Positions 35,934 to 44,759 of a DNA stretch of 64,000 nucleotides are shown here, piece after piece; the first letter of the stretch is position 1, and the number at the start of each line of letters is the position of its first letter. The position numbers were made by a program, and so were the translations under genes. This DNA is from an uncultured Opitutia bacterium (GTDB lineage: Bacteria; Verrucomicrobiota; Verrucomicrobiia; Opitutales; Coraliomargaritaceae): the NCBI GenBank assembly GCA_937136395.1, contig CAKZOI010000070.1, positions 1 to 64,000 on the forward strand, read 5' to 3'. The notes under the pieces are model-generated. The model was given only the letters and a program-made list of their open reading frames with translations, did not search any database and had not been told where the DNA came from.

Positions 35934-36053
35934 GAGGATTATGAGCAGAATTTACGGATGTAATGTTCTTTTGGGGGTAGAAATCGAAATTGACAAAGTC
36001 TTTACGATTGGTTTCTTATGGGTTCTATGAAATTAATTAATAATCTAAAGTAG

Positions 36054-36707
36054 GTGTTTTTATTTGCGCTCGCCTCTTGTGCTGGTGCTTTTACTGTTAA
36101 TGCGCAGTCTTCTGGGATTGATGTTGATGCGGAATTGGGCGATGGATGGTCCTACAGTGACGTCTACGGTGCATTTTATGAATTGGGAAATGGCTGGAAT
36201 TACAGTGATTGGTTTGGGACTTTTTACACGCAGGACGGGTCTTGGTTCTGGCGACCTGGCTTTGGCTGGACCTATCTTTACGACGGTGCAACTTTAACGA
36301 ATTGGTGGATTTATGTTTACGAACTCTCCGACTGGTGCTGGACGAATAACGATGTGTATCCATTTGTTAATTCTATAAATGCGGGTGGTTATGTATGGTT
36401 TGATGAAGATATTCTTGGCTTCTACAACTCGAATACCGGACAATATGCATCCGCAGGTGTGTATAACGTGGATATTATTTTTACGAACTTAGGCTATGAT
36501 CAGGCAACTTGGAATGCGATTACTGATAGCGTGCGCACGAACCTCATGTCATTGGGTGGTGGGAATTTTTATCGGGTTGAAACGTCAGGGAATAGCTTTA
36601 CGCTTCGGTATAATTTTGGAACTGCAATCAATGCCAATGCGGTTCGTAATGCGTTGGCAGCGCTTAACATTAATGTTGCTGGCTTTTATAGTATTACCGT
36701 TCAGTAA
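36054..36707 (+). CDS. Small exported W/Y-rich module protein, signal peptide interrupted by in-frame TAG
   Basis: 217 residues from the GTG at 36054. The frame continues upstream through TAG (36051-36053) to ATG at 36027 or 36018, giving MKLINNLK-stop-VFLFALASCAGAFTVNAQS, a perfect bacterial signal peptide if the stop were a sense codon. From GTG alone the signal lacks its positively charged start. The mature protein begins with two module-like units (LGDGWSYSDVYGAFY and LGNGWNYSDWFGTFYTQDG), continues through SDWCWTNNDVYPF and ends with a ~70-residue alpha/beta tail (TWNAITDSVRTNLMSLGGGN). It is nearly a stand-alone version of the module that ends five neighbours. It may be a recent pseudogene or start poorly from the GTG. 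Confidence 0.6.
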   Translation: MFLFALASCAGAFTVNAQSSGIDVDAELGDGWSYSDVYGAFYELGNGWNYSDWFGTFYTQDGSWFWRPGFGWTYLYDGATLTNWWIYVYELSDWCWTNNDVYPFVNSINAGGYVWFDEDILGFYNSNTGQYASAGVYNVDIIFTNLGYDQATWNAITDSVRTNLMSLGGGNFYRVETSGNSFTLRYNFGTAINANAVRNALAALNINVAGFYSITVQ

Positions 36708-36741
36708 GCGTTTTCAATCTACACCGTGCCGAGCCTGAATA

Positions 36742-37677
36742 TTACAGGCGTTCAATGATTGAGCTAATTATTGCAGGCGGAACGGTAAAGTCCATATCTG
36801 GCAAATCGCATTTGCTGATCATCGCGAGTCCCTTACTGCCTCCTGGAGCGGAGCAGTAGGGGATTTTGTTTTTAACGAAGTAGCGATAGAATCCGGCGGG
36901 TTCCCCGCCAGTATTGGCGATTTGCTTGTCGACGAAGTCGACACCTTCGGTGAATCCGTCGGAAAATGTAACCGCCTGTGGGAGCAAATTGTCATAGACG
37001 TTGTCTAGGATATCGATCGTCGATTCCTGTAAGTCGACATCAATCCAGAGGAGCGCTAGTGGTTTATTGTAAACTTTAAGTGTATCCGAGTACCAGCCTT
37101 GGATGAAATTGACGCGCTCAATAGTGCCAAAATTGGCCACGTTGTTTTTCACTTCGTCTAGTGTGCCAAGGAAGTCACCTTTGCCATAGTGCCCCTCTCC
37201 AGATGGCAGGCCTTCAAATGAATCGGCACAGTCGAAATCAAAGCCGAGTTCCTCGCAGACCAAGCTTAAGCATGCGGTTGAAGAACCCTTGAAGGCTCCA
37301 CACTCCAACACGGTCCCATTACACTCAAAGCTCTTGAGTGCGTAGAGCGCATTGGCTAGAGGCAGCATGGCATCGCTCGCCCAACCCACTGCCCATTTGT
37401 CATGCCCAAGACTGTGGGAACTTTGATCATTCCAGCGTCCCATTCCTTTCGCGATGTCGGTGAAAGTGATTCGGTAACGGCGCAGGAAGTCTAGCCAACT
37501 TGTAAGGGCGGGATAAGTTTTCTCATTTGCGAAAATCCAATCGACCAACTGGGTGCATTCTTCACTTGTCAGCTTGGTTTCCGTTGAGAATTGTATCGGG
37601 GTTGAAATGTCCGTTTTCAGCTGTGTGATTATTTGTTTTTCAGCGAGAAGGAGCCAAATTGATTTTGGTAAGATCAT
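36742..37677 (-). CDS. TylF/macrocin-O-methyltransferase-like enzyme
   Basis: 311 residues. The SAM-binding motif is TVLECGAFKGSSTACLSLV, then DCADSFEGLPSGEGHYGKG and the metal/acceptor region LLWIDVDLQESTIDILDNVY, the family signature of TylF-type O-methyltransferases, which methylate sugars using Mg2+ and SAM. The residues for SAM binding (E of LECG, D of ADSF) and the IDVDL metal motif are intact. It is divergent from the HAD gene and borders the polysaccharide export region, so methylation of a surface glycan is likely. Confidence 0.78.
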   Translation of the reverse strand: MILPKSIWLLLAEKQIITQLKTDISTPIQFSTETKLTSEECTQLVDWIFANEKTYPALTSWLDFLRRYRITFTDIAKGMGRWNDQSSHSLGHDKWAVGWASDAMLPLANALYALKSFECNGTVLECGAFKGSSTACLSLVCEELGFDFDCADSFEGLPSGEGHYGKGDFLGTLDEVKNNVANFGTIERVNFIQGWYSDTLKVYNKPLALLWIDVDLQESTIDILDNVYDNLLPQAVTFSDGFTEGVDFVDKQIANTGGEPAGFYRYFVKNKIPYCSAPGGSKGLAMISKCDLPDMDFTVPPAIISSIIERL

Positions 37678-37728
37678 TGGTTTTTACCTTGGGTATGGAT
37701 CATTTGATGTCACGCATTTTAGTGAGAT

Positions 37729-39717
37729 ATGAAGATCGAGATAATAAAAAAGAGGTACCAGCGCGCCTGGCGCGCGATGGAGTCTGCGGAGCTGGTATCG
37801 TTTGACGTCTTTGATACTTTATTGCTGCGAAAGGTCTTGAAGCCGACGGATGTATTTCGGCGTATGGAGCGTGAACTCGGCGCGGGTGCCAGAGGTTTTT
37901 GCGGTTGGCGCGTTGAAGCAGAGCATACGGCACGTCAAGAAGCGCCAGCATCGTTTGCCAATGAGGTGACTTTAGAGGAAATCTATACAGTTCTATGTCG
38001 ATCGCATGCACAGTTCAAGGATCGGCGCAGTGAGCTCATGGCGCATGAACTTCAAATTGAAAGCGATGTTACGATCATGCATCCACTCGGACATGCGCTG
38101 TTTGGTAGAGCTCGTGATTTGGGGCGTCGAATCGTCCTGCTTTCTGATATGTATTTGCCTCAGTCTGCTATTGAAGCGTTGTTGCGTTCACATGGTTATG
38201 CTGGGGGATTCGACTTATTTTTGTCGAATGTGCACCGGCAGAGCAAATCGCAGGGTGCATTATTTCAGACAGTTATAGAGCAATTGGGTGTTGGCCCTGA
38301 GCGGATCCTACACCTCGGGGATAATTTGCATGCGGACTATAAGATGGCACGTAAGGCTGGATGGCATGCAATTCATATTCCTAAGTTGTCGGCCACCTTG
38401 AAACCAAGCTGTTTAGATTGCTCATTAGCGGAGTCTATTCTAGAGGCGTTGCGCCTCAGACGGGTTGCTGAGGATCTACTGATGCCTGATCATTCAAGGG
38501 ATTTCTGGCAGCGTGTTGGAGAGTCGGTGGCGGCGCCTGTTTATTTGGGCTTTATCACGCACTTAATGGAGCAAACGAAAGAGCTGGGTGCGCATCGATT
38601 ATTTTTTTGTTCACGGGATGGGAAAATCATGAAGGCGGTTTATGACCTATTAACTGCGGGGCGTGAAGACTATCCCAAGTCTCAATATTTCTTAAGCTCA
38701 AGACGCGCTAGCAAGATGGCTGCTTTTGAAAAATTAGGAGATATGGAGTTGAACTTCTTGATGGATGCCGGTTTGGATTTAACGATTCGAGACTATTTAA
38801 ACCGAATTCATATAGAGCCTGAAAGTGTAGAGCATATTGTACTGAGTTGTGGCTTTGAGGGGCTGGATGAAACTGTCATAGAACCAATGGAGTGTCGTCC
38901 TTTGAGGGAGCTATTTCTCGCATTAGAGCCGCAGATTCTGGAGATCGCAGCAGAAGAGCGTGAGGCTTATTTTGAGTATATGGATTCGGTGGGAATGCTG
39001 GATGAGGATGTGGTGGCACTGGTGGATGTCGGTTGGAATGCTACAATTTTTGGAGCGATGACAAAGCTTGTTCGGAAACGTCGTCCGAACTGCCAGATGG
39101 CTGGTTTTTTCTTTGGTACTTTTGAGTGGGCATTTCTAAATAAACATGAAAATGCTTCTCTTGACGGCTATTTTTTTGAGGACTGTGCGCCCGATGAAAA
39201 CTATCGAGCACTCAAGCATAGTATTGCCATTTGTGAGCTGTTGTTCTCTGCGGAAGAGGGTAGTTTGCTACGTTTTAAGAAAGAGGGAGGGCAGATTCGC
39301 CCTGAGTTTGAGCCAGAACTTCCTTCGCTAGCTCATTCGACTGCCGTCCGCGGAATCCAAGAAGGTGCTCTAGCCGTGCTTCGTGAATATACACAAGCGA
39401 GCGGACAGATGTATTTATCCATCGAGCAGAAGGCAGCCACTGCTCCTTTTGTTAGAATGCTCACTCGACCGACGGTTGAGGAAGCGAGGGCTTGGGGCGA
39501 TCTGCCGTTTTGGCCTGAGTTTGGGCTTCAGACGAGGGATCATTTTTTGGCCCGTCCTAGTTCATTATATCGCTATTTACTCAGGCCATACTTCATGAAG
39601 GGTGAGTATCGAAAATGTTATTGGCGCGCTGGCTTTTATCGTCGCCTTCCCTTGGTGCACCGCATGGTGCTTTGGTGCATCTGCCCTGATCTCAAATTTG
39701 CTTATAAAGCGTCTTGA
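37729..39717 (+). CDS. HAD-superfamily hydrolase with large C-terminal domain, polysaccharide-locus type
   Basis: 662 residues. The HAD domain covers about 20-215: nucleophile region SFDVFDTLLLRK (D26), IVLLSDMYLPQSAIE (motif II serine) and LHLGDNLHADYKMARKAGW (motif IV acids). The remaining ~440 residues form a domain of unknown role (FFCSRDGKIMKAVYDLL, LVDVGWNATIFGAMTKLV) that recurs, with its own HAD domain, in the fused GT2-HAD protein encoded by the converging gene. Such proteins occur in glycan clusters and may dephosphorylate or modify sugar intermediates; no experimental role is known to me. The 3' end overlaps the converging gene by 26 bases. Confidence 0.7.
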   Translation: MKIEIIKKRYQRAWRAMESAELVSFDVFDTLLLRKVLKPTDVFRRMERELGAGARGFCGWRVEAEHTARQEAPASFANEVTLEEIYTVLCRSHAQFKDRRSELMAHELQIESDVTIMHPLGHALFGRARDLGRRIVLLSDMYLPQSAIEALLRSHGYAGGFDLFLSNVHRQSKSQGALFQTVIEQLGVGPERILHLGDNLHADYKMARKAGWHAIHIPKLSATLKPSCLDCSLAESILEALRLRRVAEDLLMPDHSRDFWQRVGESVAAPVYLGFITHLMEQTKELGAHRLFFCSRDGKIMKAVYDLLTAGREDYPKSQYFLSSRRASKMAAFEKLGDMELNFLMDAGLDLTIRDYLNRIHIEPESVEHIVLSCGFEGLDETVIEPMECRPLRELFLALEPQILEIAAEEREAYFEYMDSVGMLDEDVVALVDVGWNATIFGAMTKLVRKRRPNCQMAGFFFGTFEWAFLNKHENASLDGYFFEDCAPDENYRALKHSIAICELLFSAEEGSLLRFKKEGGQIRPEFEPELPSLAHSTAVRGIQEGALAVLREYTQASGQMYLSIEQKAATAPFVRMLTRPTVEEARAWGDLPFWPEFGLQTRDHFLARPSSLYRYLLRPYFMKGEYRKCYWRAGFYRRLPLVHRMVLWCICPDLKFAYKAS

Positions 39718-42655
39718 GCTGTTTTTCGGAGAGTTGTGCGTCGTACCCTTGCTTCCAATTGGATCGTTCTAGGCCCGCTTGTAGTTTCTTCAGGTTAGTT
39801 CCTCGCGGCGCAGGACAGACTATTTTTGCGGAATTTGGGTTCCCGAAACTTTCACGGTGATCGATATTTCCGAGGGCGAGTGCATCTTCTCTAGTTGGGC
39901 ATCGGAGCACGCGAACTAGCAAGCGCTCCAGGAGTTCGAGCCCGTCATCTTTTGAGGTGGAACTGGCCAGTGGTAACATATCTTGAATGAACCGCTCCGC
40001 GCCTTGCCACATCGATGTCAGGCGGTGCTTGGCTTGGTCTTGATCTGGATTCTCTCCGTAGGTCGCCTGCCATTTTGTCCCTTGTTTTTCGATCCCGATA
40101 ATTGTTGGATGTGGTGCTGAGAAAAGTGATTCGATGACTGAGACGGATTGGTGGATAAGGCCGGAGCGTTCTTGTGGGTTGTTCAGATGATGAAAAAACG
40201 AGCGGATATCATGTCCGGCATCAACTATAGGTTGTGCGAAATGCCAAGTCCCAAAGAAGCATCCTGTTAGATTCGTGGGTGTGTTGTTCTTTCGAGTAAG
40301 TAGTCGACTGAGTGATTTTATGGATGATGCCTGCCAGCCAACATCCACGAAAATCGACTGTTTTGCGTCAAGAGATACTGAGTCAAAATATTCGAAAAGA
40401 AGTGACCTTTCGTGGCTGGCTTTTTGTAGTATTTCGTTGGATAGCAAGCGCATCAGTGAGCTGACTTTACTGTAAGTGCTATGATCGATGAAGGTGCCAG
40501 TAGTTGTTGCGACTACTTCATTGAGCGACTGGAGGCCTGCCTGTTTTACTTGCTTTACATACTGCTCTGGCTCGAAATCCAAGCGAGCTAGAAAGTCCCG
40601 GACCAGCATATTCGGGTTTGGCGTGGTTAGAAATACGAGAGCGTCTTCATCTAAGCGGTCAATTGCAGCAAGGTTGAATAGTCGCCTTGAGGCAAACAAG
40701 TATTGGCTTTGGAGGCCGGTATTCCAGCTGGCATCCATTAATTCAAATGTGCGCTGCAAGTAGTAGCCGTCACGTGCGAGGAATGCCAGTTGTTGACGCC
40801 CCGTGTTCTTGGCCTGCTCGATGATCCACTTTGTATAGAAGAAGTAGAGCGGTCCGGCTATTTCATAGCCGAAGTTTTTCCAATAATTCTCACTGCCTTG
40901 AGGGCACTGTATCCGGTGCTTTTGTGCGAGACCAATTGCACAGCTGCTTAAATCACGGGCAGTACTGTATTTTTGTGGTTTTGGACTGTTGCTAAAGTAG
41001 GTCTGTGGGAGATAGGCGTCGAAGAAATGGCCTATTTTCAGACCACGTTGCTGTGCCTGCTCGATGTCAGAGTGGTAATTGTCTCCAAAGTGTAGGACAT
41101 CTTCGCCGCGGACGCCTTCTTGTTTCAAGACTAGATCGTAGAGTGTTCCCTCGTGTTTACTTGCCGAATTTTCGCAGGATACGTAGATTTCAGCTCCCTC
41201 GTAACCGTTGTTTTCCAATAATTCATGCAGTATTGCCTTGGGGAAATACATGTCTGAAATAAAGATAATACGCTTTCCGGATTTTTTTAGTGTCGAGTAG
41301 AGTTCGTGTATTATTCTGTTCGGGTAGAGGACCTGTCGCTCTACTTTTAGTTCAAGTTTACGTAACGTTTCCGCCTCTGATGCGGTGAGACCCAGTATGG
41401 TGGACAATTCGGTATAAATTGCGTCAAAAGTAGTTTCGCCATTGGTGGCGTGTTGTCTTGCTCGTTGCTCCGCTAAGATTCGAGCTCGCGCAAAAGGAAT
41501 GGGCTCTCCTTTTTTTGCTAAAGTAGCCAGGTTTTCAACGATGATGAATACGTCAGTCGGTCGTTGGGTGCTGCGCAGTAGGCAAGTGTCGAAGATATCG
41601 AACGAGATAACTTTTCTACGCTTCGCAGTTTTTAGATATTTGGCTTGGTCGAAATGCAGTGGCTGCGGATGTTGATGTGCGAGCTTAGGCGGTGTCTCGC
41701 CGTGCTGCTGACTACTTTTATTAAAAATCGACAGTGGCCATGAGGACTTGCTTCTGGTCGCTTTAAGTCGATTGGTGACGACTTGCAGGTCTTTTTTTAC
41801 CGATGCGATTTCATGGTTTATCCAGTGGAGTTGGCTTTTCGTGGTATGAAGCTCGCGCCCAAGGCTCATTACGGGTGCTATTGCTGAGGGCGTATCTTGG
41901 ATGTGCTGGCGGATATAATCGTTGTGCAGTTTGTTTAGCTGCATTTGATGCTCCGCAATCCCCGTCGTAACCGTATTGCTGAAGTCTGCGGGTTGTGTGC
42001 CCACTCTCCAGTGGTAATTCGCCAGGAGTTCATCTAGGACGCCAATTTCAAATTTTTGAATGAAGCGATAGTGAAAATCCCAGTCGCCTAAGACATTGTA
42101 GCGTTGATTGAAGAGCCCAATTGTCTTGTGTGCTTCGCGCCGGTAAAGGAATGAGATTGGGGGGAATGGGTTCTCGGCTCCAAAGCGAAAGATGCTTACG
42201 AACTTTAGGGGCATGTAGTGCGATCGTCCAGTTTCATGAAACTCACCGAATGTGGTGATATCCTCATCGATGCGCCAGGTTTGAGAAATGACGCCTTTGC
42301 AGTCACTTTTCGCGCCAGCCTCACTCAGGAATTCAATGGTTTTCTCTAAATAGAGAGGATGCAGGGAGTCATCATCATCATGTATTATAATGTACTCACT
42401 CTCCGATGCTTCAATTGCCGCGTTTGAGGCAGATTGCATACCTATACTTTCCGGGAGGTGTAAGATTTGCAGGCGTCCTTTGTAGGCATCCTCAAACTCG
42501 ATCGCTAGTAGATCGATTTCATTTCGCTTTCCACCATCATTGACAATGACATGTACCCAATCCTGGTAACTTTGGCCGAGCGCTGAAAGCATTGCCCTGC
42601 GTAAGAACTCGGGGCGATTTTTGGTACGTGTAATGATGGCGGCCTTACCTGGCAT
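39692..42655 (-). CDS. Bifunctional GT2 glycosyltransferase-HAD fusion protein
   Basis: About 987 residues from the ATG at 42655 (MPGKAAIITRTKNRPEF); a longer start at 42733 would overlap the upstream gene by 50 bases. The N-terminal GT-A domain (1-250) has IITRTKNRPEFLRRAMLSA, the metal DDDDS (EYIIIHDDDDSLHPLY) and DWDFHYRF. A short coiled-coil linker follows (about 270-320), then the HAD domain (ISFDIFDTCLLR, IIFISDMYFPKAIL, LHFGDNYHSDIEQAQQ) and the same C-terminal domain as the neighbouring HAD protein (FLARDGYYLQRTFELM, FVDVGWQASSIKSLSRL). One polypeptide therefore joins sugar transfer to the HAD-plus-partner unit. It probably acts on the exported glycan. Confidence 0.82.
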   Translation of the reverse strand: MPGKAAIITRTKNRPEFLRRAMLSALGQSYQDWVHVIVNDGGKRNEIDLLAIEFEDAYKGRLQILHLPESIGMQSASNAAIEASESEYIIIHDDDDSLHPLYLEKTIEFLSEAGAKSDCKGVISQTWRIDEDITTFGEFHETGRSHYMPLKFVSIFRFGAENPFPPISFLYRREAHKTIGLFNQRYNVLGDWDFHYRFIQKFEIGVLDELLANYHWRVGTQPADFSNTVTTGIAEHQMQLNKLHNDYIRQHIQDTPSAIAPVMSLGRELHTTKSQLHWINHEIASVKKDLQVVTNRLKATRSKSSWPLSIFNKSSQQHGETPPKLAHQHPQPLHFDQAKYLKTAKRRKVISFDIFDTCLLRSTQRPTDVFIIVENLATLAKKGEPIPFARARILAEQRARQHATNGETTFDAIYTELSTILGLTASEAETLRKLELKVERQVLYPNRIIHELYSTLKKSGKRIIFISDMYFPKAILHELLENNGYEGAEIYVSCENSASKHEGTLYDLVLKQEGVRGEDVLHFGDNYHSDIEQAQQRGLKIGHFFDAYLPQTYFSNSPKPQKYSTARDLSSCAIGLAQKHRIQCPQGSENYWKNFGYEIAGPLYFFYTKWIIEQAKNTGRQQLAFLARDGYYLQRTFELMDASWNTGLQSQYLFASRRLFNLAAIDRLDEDALVFLTTPNPNMLVRDFLARLDFEPEQYVKQVKQAGLQSLNEVVATTTGTFIDHSTYSKVSSLMRLLSNEILQKASHERSLLFEYFDSVSLDAKQSIFVDVGWQASSIKSLSRLLTRKNNTPTNLTGCFFGTWHFAQPIVDAGHDIRSFFHHLNNPQERSGLIHQSVSVIESLFSAPHPTIIGIEKQGTKWQATYGENPDQDQAKHRLTSMWQGAERFIQDMLPLASSTSKDDGLELLERLLVRVLRCPTREDALALGNIDHRESFGNPNSAKIVCPAPRGTNLKKLQAGLERSNWKQGYDAQLSEKQLKTLYKQI

Positions 42656-42683
42656 AGCTATATATGGTTTAGCTTGAGTGTTA

Positions 42684-44759
42684 TTAATTCTGCCCGTCAC
42701 TGTCCACAGCTGGCGTGAGATGGCAATTTCCATCTGTGTCGATTAGATAGCAATTTCTAATCCCCGCTTGTTGAGGCCAGTCGAAGTCACTTTCTTGCTG
42801 GCTGCCTAAATGAGCGACTTGACTCCACTTTTTCAGTTTCAGTGTGCTGATCCAGTATTTATAATATTGTTGGTGGGGTGCATTGGGCGGGAGTTCTTCT
42901 GAGCATAAATACTTACTGGGATTCAACGGTAGGTTGAGCGTGCTGACTAGCTTTTCTAGGGTCGTGTGATCGAGTCCGTGGAATCCCGAGCAGATCCAGG
43001 TCCCATCTTTTTGCTTTAGGCGATTCAGCCATTCGCTGAATGGGGCAGTTGCTTGAAGGTTCTTGGCAAGTAGAGTTGCGTATTGCTCGTTCCATTTGAA
43101 CGCCGTGGATGCCGGCATTCTGAATTTTTTTGCAAGTTCACAGTGGGTGAAATTCAAGGAAACCGAAGCGGCCTCGGGAAGACGACAATAATGCTCGGAT
43201 TGAATCGCGGTATAAACTTTTTTAGCAATCGAGCTGCAAATGTGCCCTAAATGCCCATGTTGTGATATGTCTTGAGCGATTTGTTGCCAGTGACTTTCTT
43301 GTAGCTCGGCTGTGCTTTTATCGGAAAAATTTAGAAAGGAAAGAAGGTTAACGATCCATGTTTGCTTGGCTCGTATTTTATTGTTTGCTACGGTCCAATC
43401 TTTGAGAAGTGCACGGGCTTTATACCATCTTTGAATTAAAGACTGCGGGGATTGGTGCAATGGTCTCGGTCGTCCAAAAAGGTCGTATGGAGTTGGTTGT
43501 TTAGTGCTTCCGATGATGTGTAGAACTTGCTGTGCTTGGCTATGAAGCCGTACTTGCTCTTGGGTTTTCCTTTTCTGCTCGGTCAATTTCTCGATTTGAG
43601 CGTGCAGCGTATTTAATAATTTTTCCTGCTGTATTTGGAGTCGATTCGTTTCGAGCTGATGGGCTCTTTTCTTCGCTTCGCTTGTTTTAATGTGCTCTGC
43701 CAGTGATTGCTGAGCCGCTTCCAGTTGCTCTTTATGCAGATCTTGTGCTTGAGCGAGTGAATCGACTTGCTGCTGCAACGTGGTCTCATGGGCGAAACGG
43801 TATTGAATGATGTCGGTGGTCTTTTTTCGTAATTCGTTTCTGAGTTGATTGTTCCGTTTGGCCACTGTTGGCTGGACCGCATTCTGGAGGACTGCCAATG
43901 CGGTTCTTGAATCCAGTGGTTTGCTGATGATGTCTTGGAGTAATGATTCCTCACATTCAGAGTCGGGCAACCATCTCATTGCTTGCATACTGCTTAGTTG
44001 CAATTGCTCAAATACCTTTGCCGCTTCTGGAAAGTAATGTGCAAACGCGTCCTGGGCCTTGGTTGAGATCTTTGTTTCCGTTGTCAGTTCGGGGAGAATT
44101 TGAGCGCTAAAAGACTCCTCCTCTATTTTATTGCTACACCAGTTTTGAAGGCGTTCGATCAGTGCAGAGGGATCACTAGTCAGTGCATTTGTATTTGCGA
44201 TGAAAGAGTGCTCTTGAGGTATGCTTTGAATCAATTTGAGTGTTTCACTCATATAGAACGTCCAAGAATGTACCGCGATTTCGGGTTCGATTGAGAGGTC
44301 CCAGTTCTTGCCCATTCGTAGTAGAGAGGCGCTCATTTCTAGAGGGTGCTTGTACGCTAGAATGTATCGGGCGTTCGGTAGTCGTTTTTTCCAGAAGGGT
44401 AAGAATAGGCAGGTTCTAGGATCCTTCCAGCCCCATGTTGAATATTGGGTGTTTCTTTGCTGGATTAATTTTTCTGCAGTTTCGATGTCTTGTGGGTGTG
44501 GCTTAAAATCAAACGCTCGCACCCGCATGGTGCTGTCTTCGAATAAGCGATTGACGGAGCCTGCAGACTTTTCGAGTAACTGACGGTGAAATTCTAGGAA
44601 GTCGAGATCTTCGAAGTATCCGTGTGGATTACCTGGGTCTGATTCTAGGAAATTGTCTCCCATGGAAATCCCGCAGTTGTGCAGTCCACCTGCGATCAGG
44701 GAAGTACCGCTTCGCGGTGCACCAAGTATAATGATCGGAGAGTTATCGGGTGTGTGCAT
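42684..44759 (-). CDS. Sulfotransferase with long coiled coil and C-terminal domain
   Basis: 691 residues. The N-terminal 250 residues are a PAPS-dependent sulfotransferase: PIIILGAPRSGTSLIAGGL is the phosphosulfate loop and RYILAYKHPLEMSASLLRM the 3'-phosphate loop. Residues about 298-412 are a continuous predicted coiled coil (QQVDSLAQAQDLHKEQLEAA, QIQQEKLLNTLHAQIEKLTE), roughly 17 nm if straight. The C-terminal 270 residues are unrecognised; a stretch near 655 (VAHLGSQQESDFDWPQQAGI) faintly resembles HAD motif IV. The gene overlaps wzt by 17 bases, so the products are co-made. The enzyme-plus-coiled-coil plan recalls WbdD, the O-antigen chain-length ruler, with sulfation replacing methyl/phosphate capping (inference). 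Confidence 0.75.
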   Translation of the reverse strand: MHTPDNSPIIILGAPRSGTSLIAGGLHNCGISMGDNFLESDPGNPHGYFEDLDFLEFHRQLLEKSAGSVNRLFEDSTMRVRAFDFKPHPQDIETAEKLIQQRNTQYSTWGWKDPRTCLFLPFWKKRLPNARYILAYKHPLEMSASLLRMGKNWDLSIEPEIAVHSWTFYMSETLKLIQSIPQEHSFIANTNALTSDPSALIERLQNWCSNKIEEESFSAQILPELTTETKISTKAQDAFAHYFPEAAKVFEQLQLSSMQAMRWLPDSECEESLLQDIISKPLDSRTALAVLQNAVQPTVAKRNNQLRNELRKKTTDIIQYRFAHETTLQQQVDSLAQAQDLHKEQLEAAQQSLAEHIKTSEAKKRAHQLETNRLQIQQEKLLNTLHAQIEKLTEQKRKTQEQVRLHSQAQQVLHIIGSTKQPTPYDLFGRPRPLHQSPQSLIQRWYKARALLKDWTVANNKIRAKQTWIVNLLSFLNFSDKSTAELQESHWQQIAQDISQHGHLGHICSSIAKKVYTAIQSEHYCRLPEAASVSLNFTHCELAKKFRMPASTAFKWNEQYATLLAKNLQATAPFSEWLNRLKQKDGTWICSGFHGLDHTTLEKLVSTLNLPLNPSKYLCSEELPPNAPHQQYYKYWISTLKLKKWSQVAHLGSQQESDFDWPQQAGIRNCYLIDTDGNCHLTPAVDSDGQN

